Shown here: positions 62,971 through 64,000 of the stretch, piece after piece
How positions within the stretch are numbered: the first letter of the stretch is position 1
Layout of the letters: every line of letters begins with the position of its first letter
Assembly (NCBI RefSeq): GCF_022637555.1
Contig: NZ_CP093342.1
Coordinates: 2,914,001-2,978,000 of the forward strand
Length of the DNA: 64,000 nt
Source of the DNA: Microbacterium sp. H1-D42
GTDB lineage: Bacteria > Actinomycetota > Actinomycetes > Actinomycetales > Microbacteriaceae
Direction: 5' to 3'
Notes under the pieces: model-generated
What the model was told of the DNA's origin: nothing
What the model saw: the letters and a program-made list of their open reading frames with translations, nothing else
The model's database searches: none
Made by a program: the position numbers and the translations under genes

Positions 62971-63298
62971 CGGCATGCTCCCCGGTTTCGCGGTCGGCGG
63001 TCAGAAGCTGCCACACTCCGGCCAGCAGCAGGGCGCCCGCGAGGGGGTAGAGGAAGTCCTCGAACGGCATCAGACCGAATCGGATGCCCGAGATCTGATC
63101 GATCCCGTAGTCGAAGAACCCTGCGGCCATCATGACGTTGTCGAAGACGGCGGTGAGCGCGAGGAGGGCGCCCGTCGCTGCGGCCCATGACGAGAAGTAG
63201 CGACCGACTGCCCCTCGGCGATGCGCGTGCGCCGCGCCGAGGAGGAAGGCGAGGATGCCCACCGCGAGGAACGGGAGTGACATGAGCAGGTAGGTCAT
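62963..63298 (-). CDS. crtYf: C50 carotenoid epsilon-cyclase subunit f
   Basis: A 111-aa membrane protein, one half of the heterodimeric C50 lycopene-type cyclase. It has three hydrophobic helices and the cyclase signature GIRFGLMPFEDFLYPLAGALLL, with the P-x-E-D/E-F motif also seen in its partner. Start and stop overlap both neighbours (ATGA with crtYe). The product would be decaprenoxanthin-like; the ring type (epsilon or gamma) cannot be read from sequence. Confidence 0.9.
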   Translation of the reverse strand: MTYLLMSLPFLAVGILAFLLGAAHAHRRGAVGRYFSSWAAATGALLALTAVFDNVMMAAGFFDYGIDQISGIRFGLMPFEDFLYPLAGALLLAGVWQLLTADRETGEHADV

Positions 63299-63633
63299 CG
63301 CGCACTCCCCTCTTTCGAATTCGCCCGTTCGCGCCAGCGCTGCCAGCCGCTCAGCAGGATCAGCGTGAGGTAGGTCAGGAACCCGAGGAAGAGCAGTTCT
63401 TCGAGAGGGAACTCCGGCGCCAGCAGGACCCCCGTCGCCCAGCGGGAGTCGAGGTGGCGGAACACCCCGAGGCTGATGCCGACCGCATCCCAGGCGAGGA
63501 AGAACGCCAGGCCGATCAGCATCGCCACCGTCCCCGCGACGGGACGCCTGCGGAAGACGAGCCGGAAGCGCACGTCGAGCAGCACCAGGCACGCGGCGCT
63601 CACTAGCAGGGCGGCTGCGTAGACGCCGCTCAT
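63295..63633 (-). CDS. crtYe: C50 carotenoid epsilon-cyclase subunit e
   Basis: A 112-aa membrane protein that pairs with CrtYf. Three helices: VYAAALLVSAACLVLLDVRF, VAMLIGLAFFLAWDAVGISLG and LEELLFLGFLTYLTLILLSGW. The motif LLAPEFPLEELLFLGFLTYLT corresponds to the P-L-E-E/D-x-L-F signature of CrtY-type cyclases. Its ATG overlaps the crtI stop by four bases. Confidence 0.9.
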   Translation of the reverse strand: MSGVYAAALLVSAACLVLLDVRFRLVFRRRPVAGTVAMLIGLAFFLAWDAVGISLGVFRHLDSRWATGVLLAPEFPLEELLFLGFLTYLTLILLSGWQRWRERANSKEGSAR

Positions 63634-64000
63634 GGCTCCTCCAGCGGACCGGGCGAATGGTCGCCGCGCACGTGCTTGAGCACCAGTTCGGCGCTGATCA
63701 GGCACATCGGCAGGCCGACGCCCGGCACCGTGGTCGCACCGGCGTAGTAGAGCCCGTCGACCCGGCGGGAGCGGGTGATGCCGCGGAAGAACGCGCTCTG
63801 GCCGAGCGTGTGCGCGGGCCCGAGCGCGCTGCCGCGGAACGTGTTGAACTGGGTGGCGAAGTCGGCCGGTCCCACGGTGCGGCGCACGACGATGCGCGAG
63901 GGCAGGTCGGGGATGCCAGCCCACGTCGCGATCTGCGCGATCGCGTCGTCGGCGATCGCGTTCACCTGCGCGTCACCCGAGGTGCCGGATCTGCCGGTTT
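63630..64000 (-). CDS. crtI: Phytoene desaturase, C-terminal part (gene continues beyond right edge)
   Basis: C-terminal 123 residues or so of the FAD-dependent desaturase that makes lycopene from phytoene. The frame is open to base 64000, so the start is outside the window. The terminal CrtI signature is clear: NTFRGSALGPAHTLGQSAFFR followed by VDGLYYAGATTVPGVGLPMCLISAELV. Four genes follow with 4-8 base overlaps in the order crtI-crtYe-crtYf-crtEb, as in corynebacterial and Microbacteriaceae decaprenoxanthin operons. Confidence 0.95.
   Translation of the reverse strand, partial: TGRSGTSGDAQVNAIADDAIAQIATWAGIPDLPSRIVVRRTVGPADFATQFNTFRGSALGPAHTLGQSAFFRGITRSRRVDGLYYAGATTVPGVGLPMCLISAELVLKHVRGDHSPGPLEEP

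Overview
The window is a high-GC, densely packed, ordinary chromosomal segment of an actinobacterium. Gene content and style point to Microbacteriaceae, most likely Microbacterium or a close relative. The reasons are a C50-carotenoid crtI-crtYe-crtYf-crtEb block, a DtxR-type iron box, many GTG starts, many start codons placed 6-7 bases after a TANNNT -10 element (leaderless mRNAs), and the ubiquitous GGATGC/GCATCC hexamers. The taxonomic call is inference. No rRNA, tRNA, IS element, prophage or CRISPR array was found.

Layout. 1-4153: tail of a DrrAB-type drug exporter, an ArsR regulator and a Trk/Ktr potassium uptake pair. 4165-9170: housekeeping genes (proC, a CDF metal exporter, tadA, upp, a GNAT protein). 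9215-18513: DNA maintenance and NAD genes (a RecB-nuclease/DEDD-exonuclease/helicase fusion, nadE, a nucleosidase, sbcC-sbcD). 18751-21632: a DIP1984-like protein, a small GNAT, a winged-helix regulator preceded by a Cys-rich leaderless leader peptide, and an AlkA-like glycosylase. 21649-26427: an iron-siderophore uptake operon divergent from a siderophore-interacting reductase, with an iron box between them. 26520-28565: three VOC proteins, a small membrane protein and a NUDIX hydrolase. 28839-36276: a leader ORF plus terminator ahead of rtcB, an MFS exporter, an M20 peptidase, thrC, and an ECF41 sigma factor with its carboxymuconolactone-decarboxylase partner. 36280-42615: an AAA ATPase, ogt-like repair, a hydrolase, and an unusual pterin cluster (folE, flavin reductase, FolP2-like protein, RibD-like reductase). 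42626-49861: an immunity-like pair, a double-MerR regulator, a GyrA-tower-like mini protein, an arylsulfatase and a MalT-like LuxR regulator. 49978-56098: an AI-2E exporter, an inducible-looking erm methyltransferase with leader peptide, an orphan flavoprotein with divergent LysR, and a desaturase. 56577-60605: a second arylsulfatase divergent from a MerR/sliding-clamp fusion regulator, then an MFS exporter. 60608-64000: the carotenoid operon (crtI runs off the right edge) followed by an SDR-DUF2867 protein.

The most interesting signals are regulatory. (i) A leaderless short ORF ending in GMCCRMCC is followed by a run of hairpins before a regulator gene. (ii) A 21-codon leader upstream of erm contains an 11-nt perfect complement of the erm ribosome-binding site. 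(iii) A MerR-like HTH is fused to a DnaN-like domain, with two matching dyads in the promoter region shared with a sulfatase. (iv) A small ORF plus intrinsic terminator sits in front of rtcB. (v) Two copies of a roughly 60-bp palindromic repeat lie 3 kb apart.
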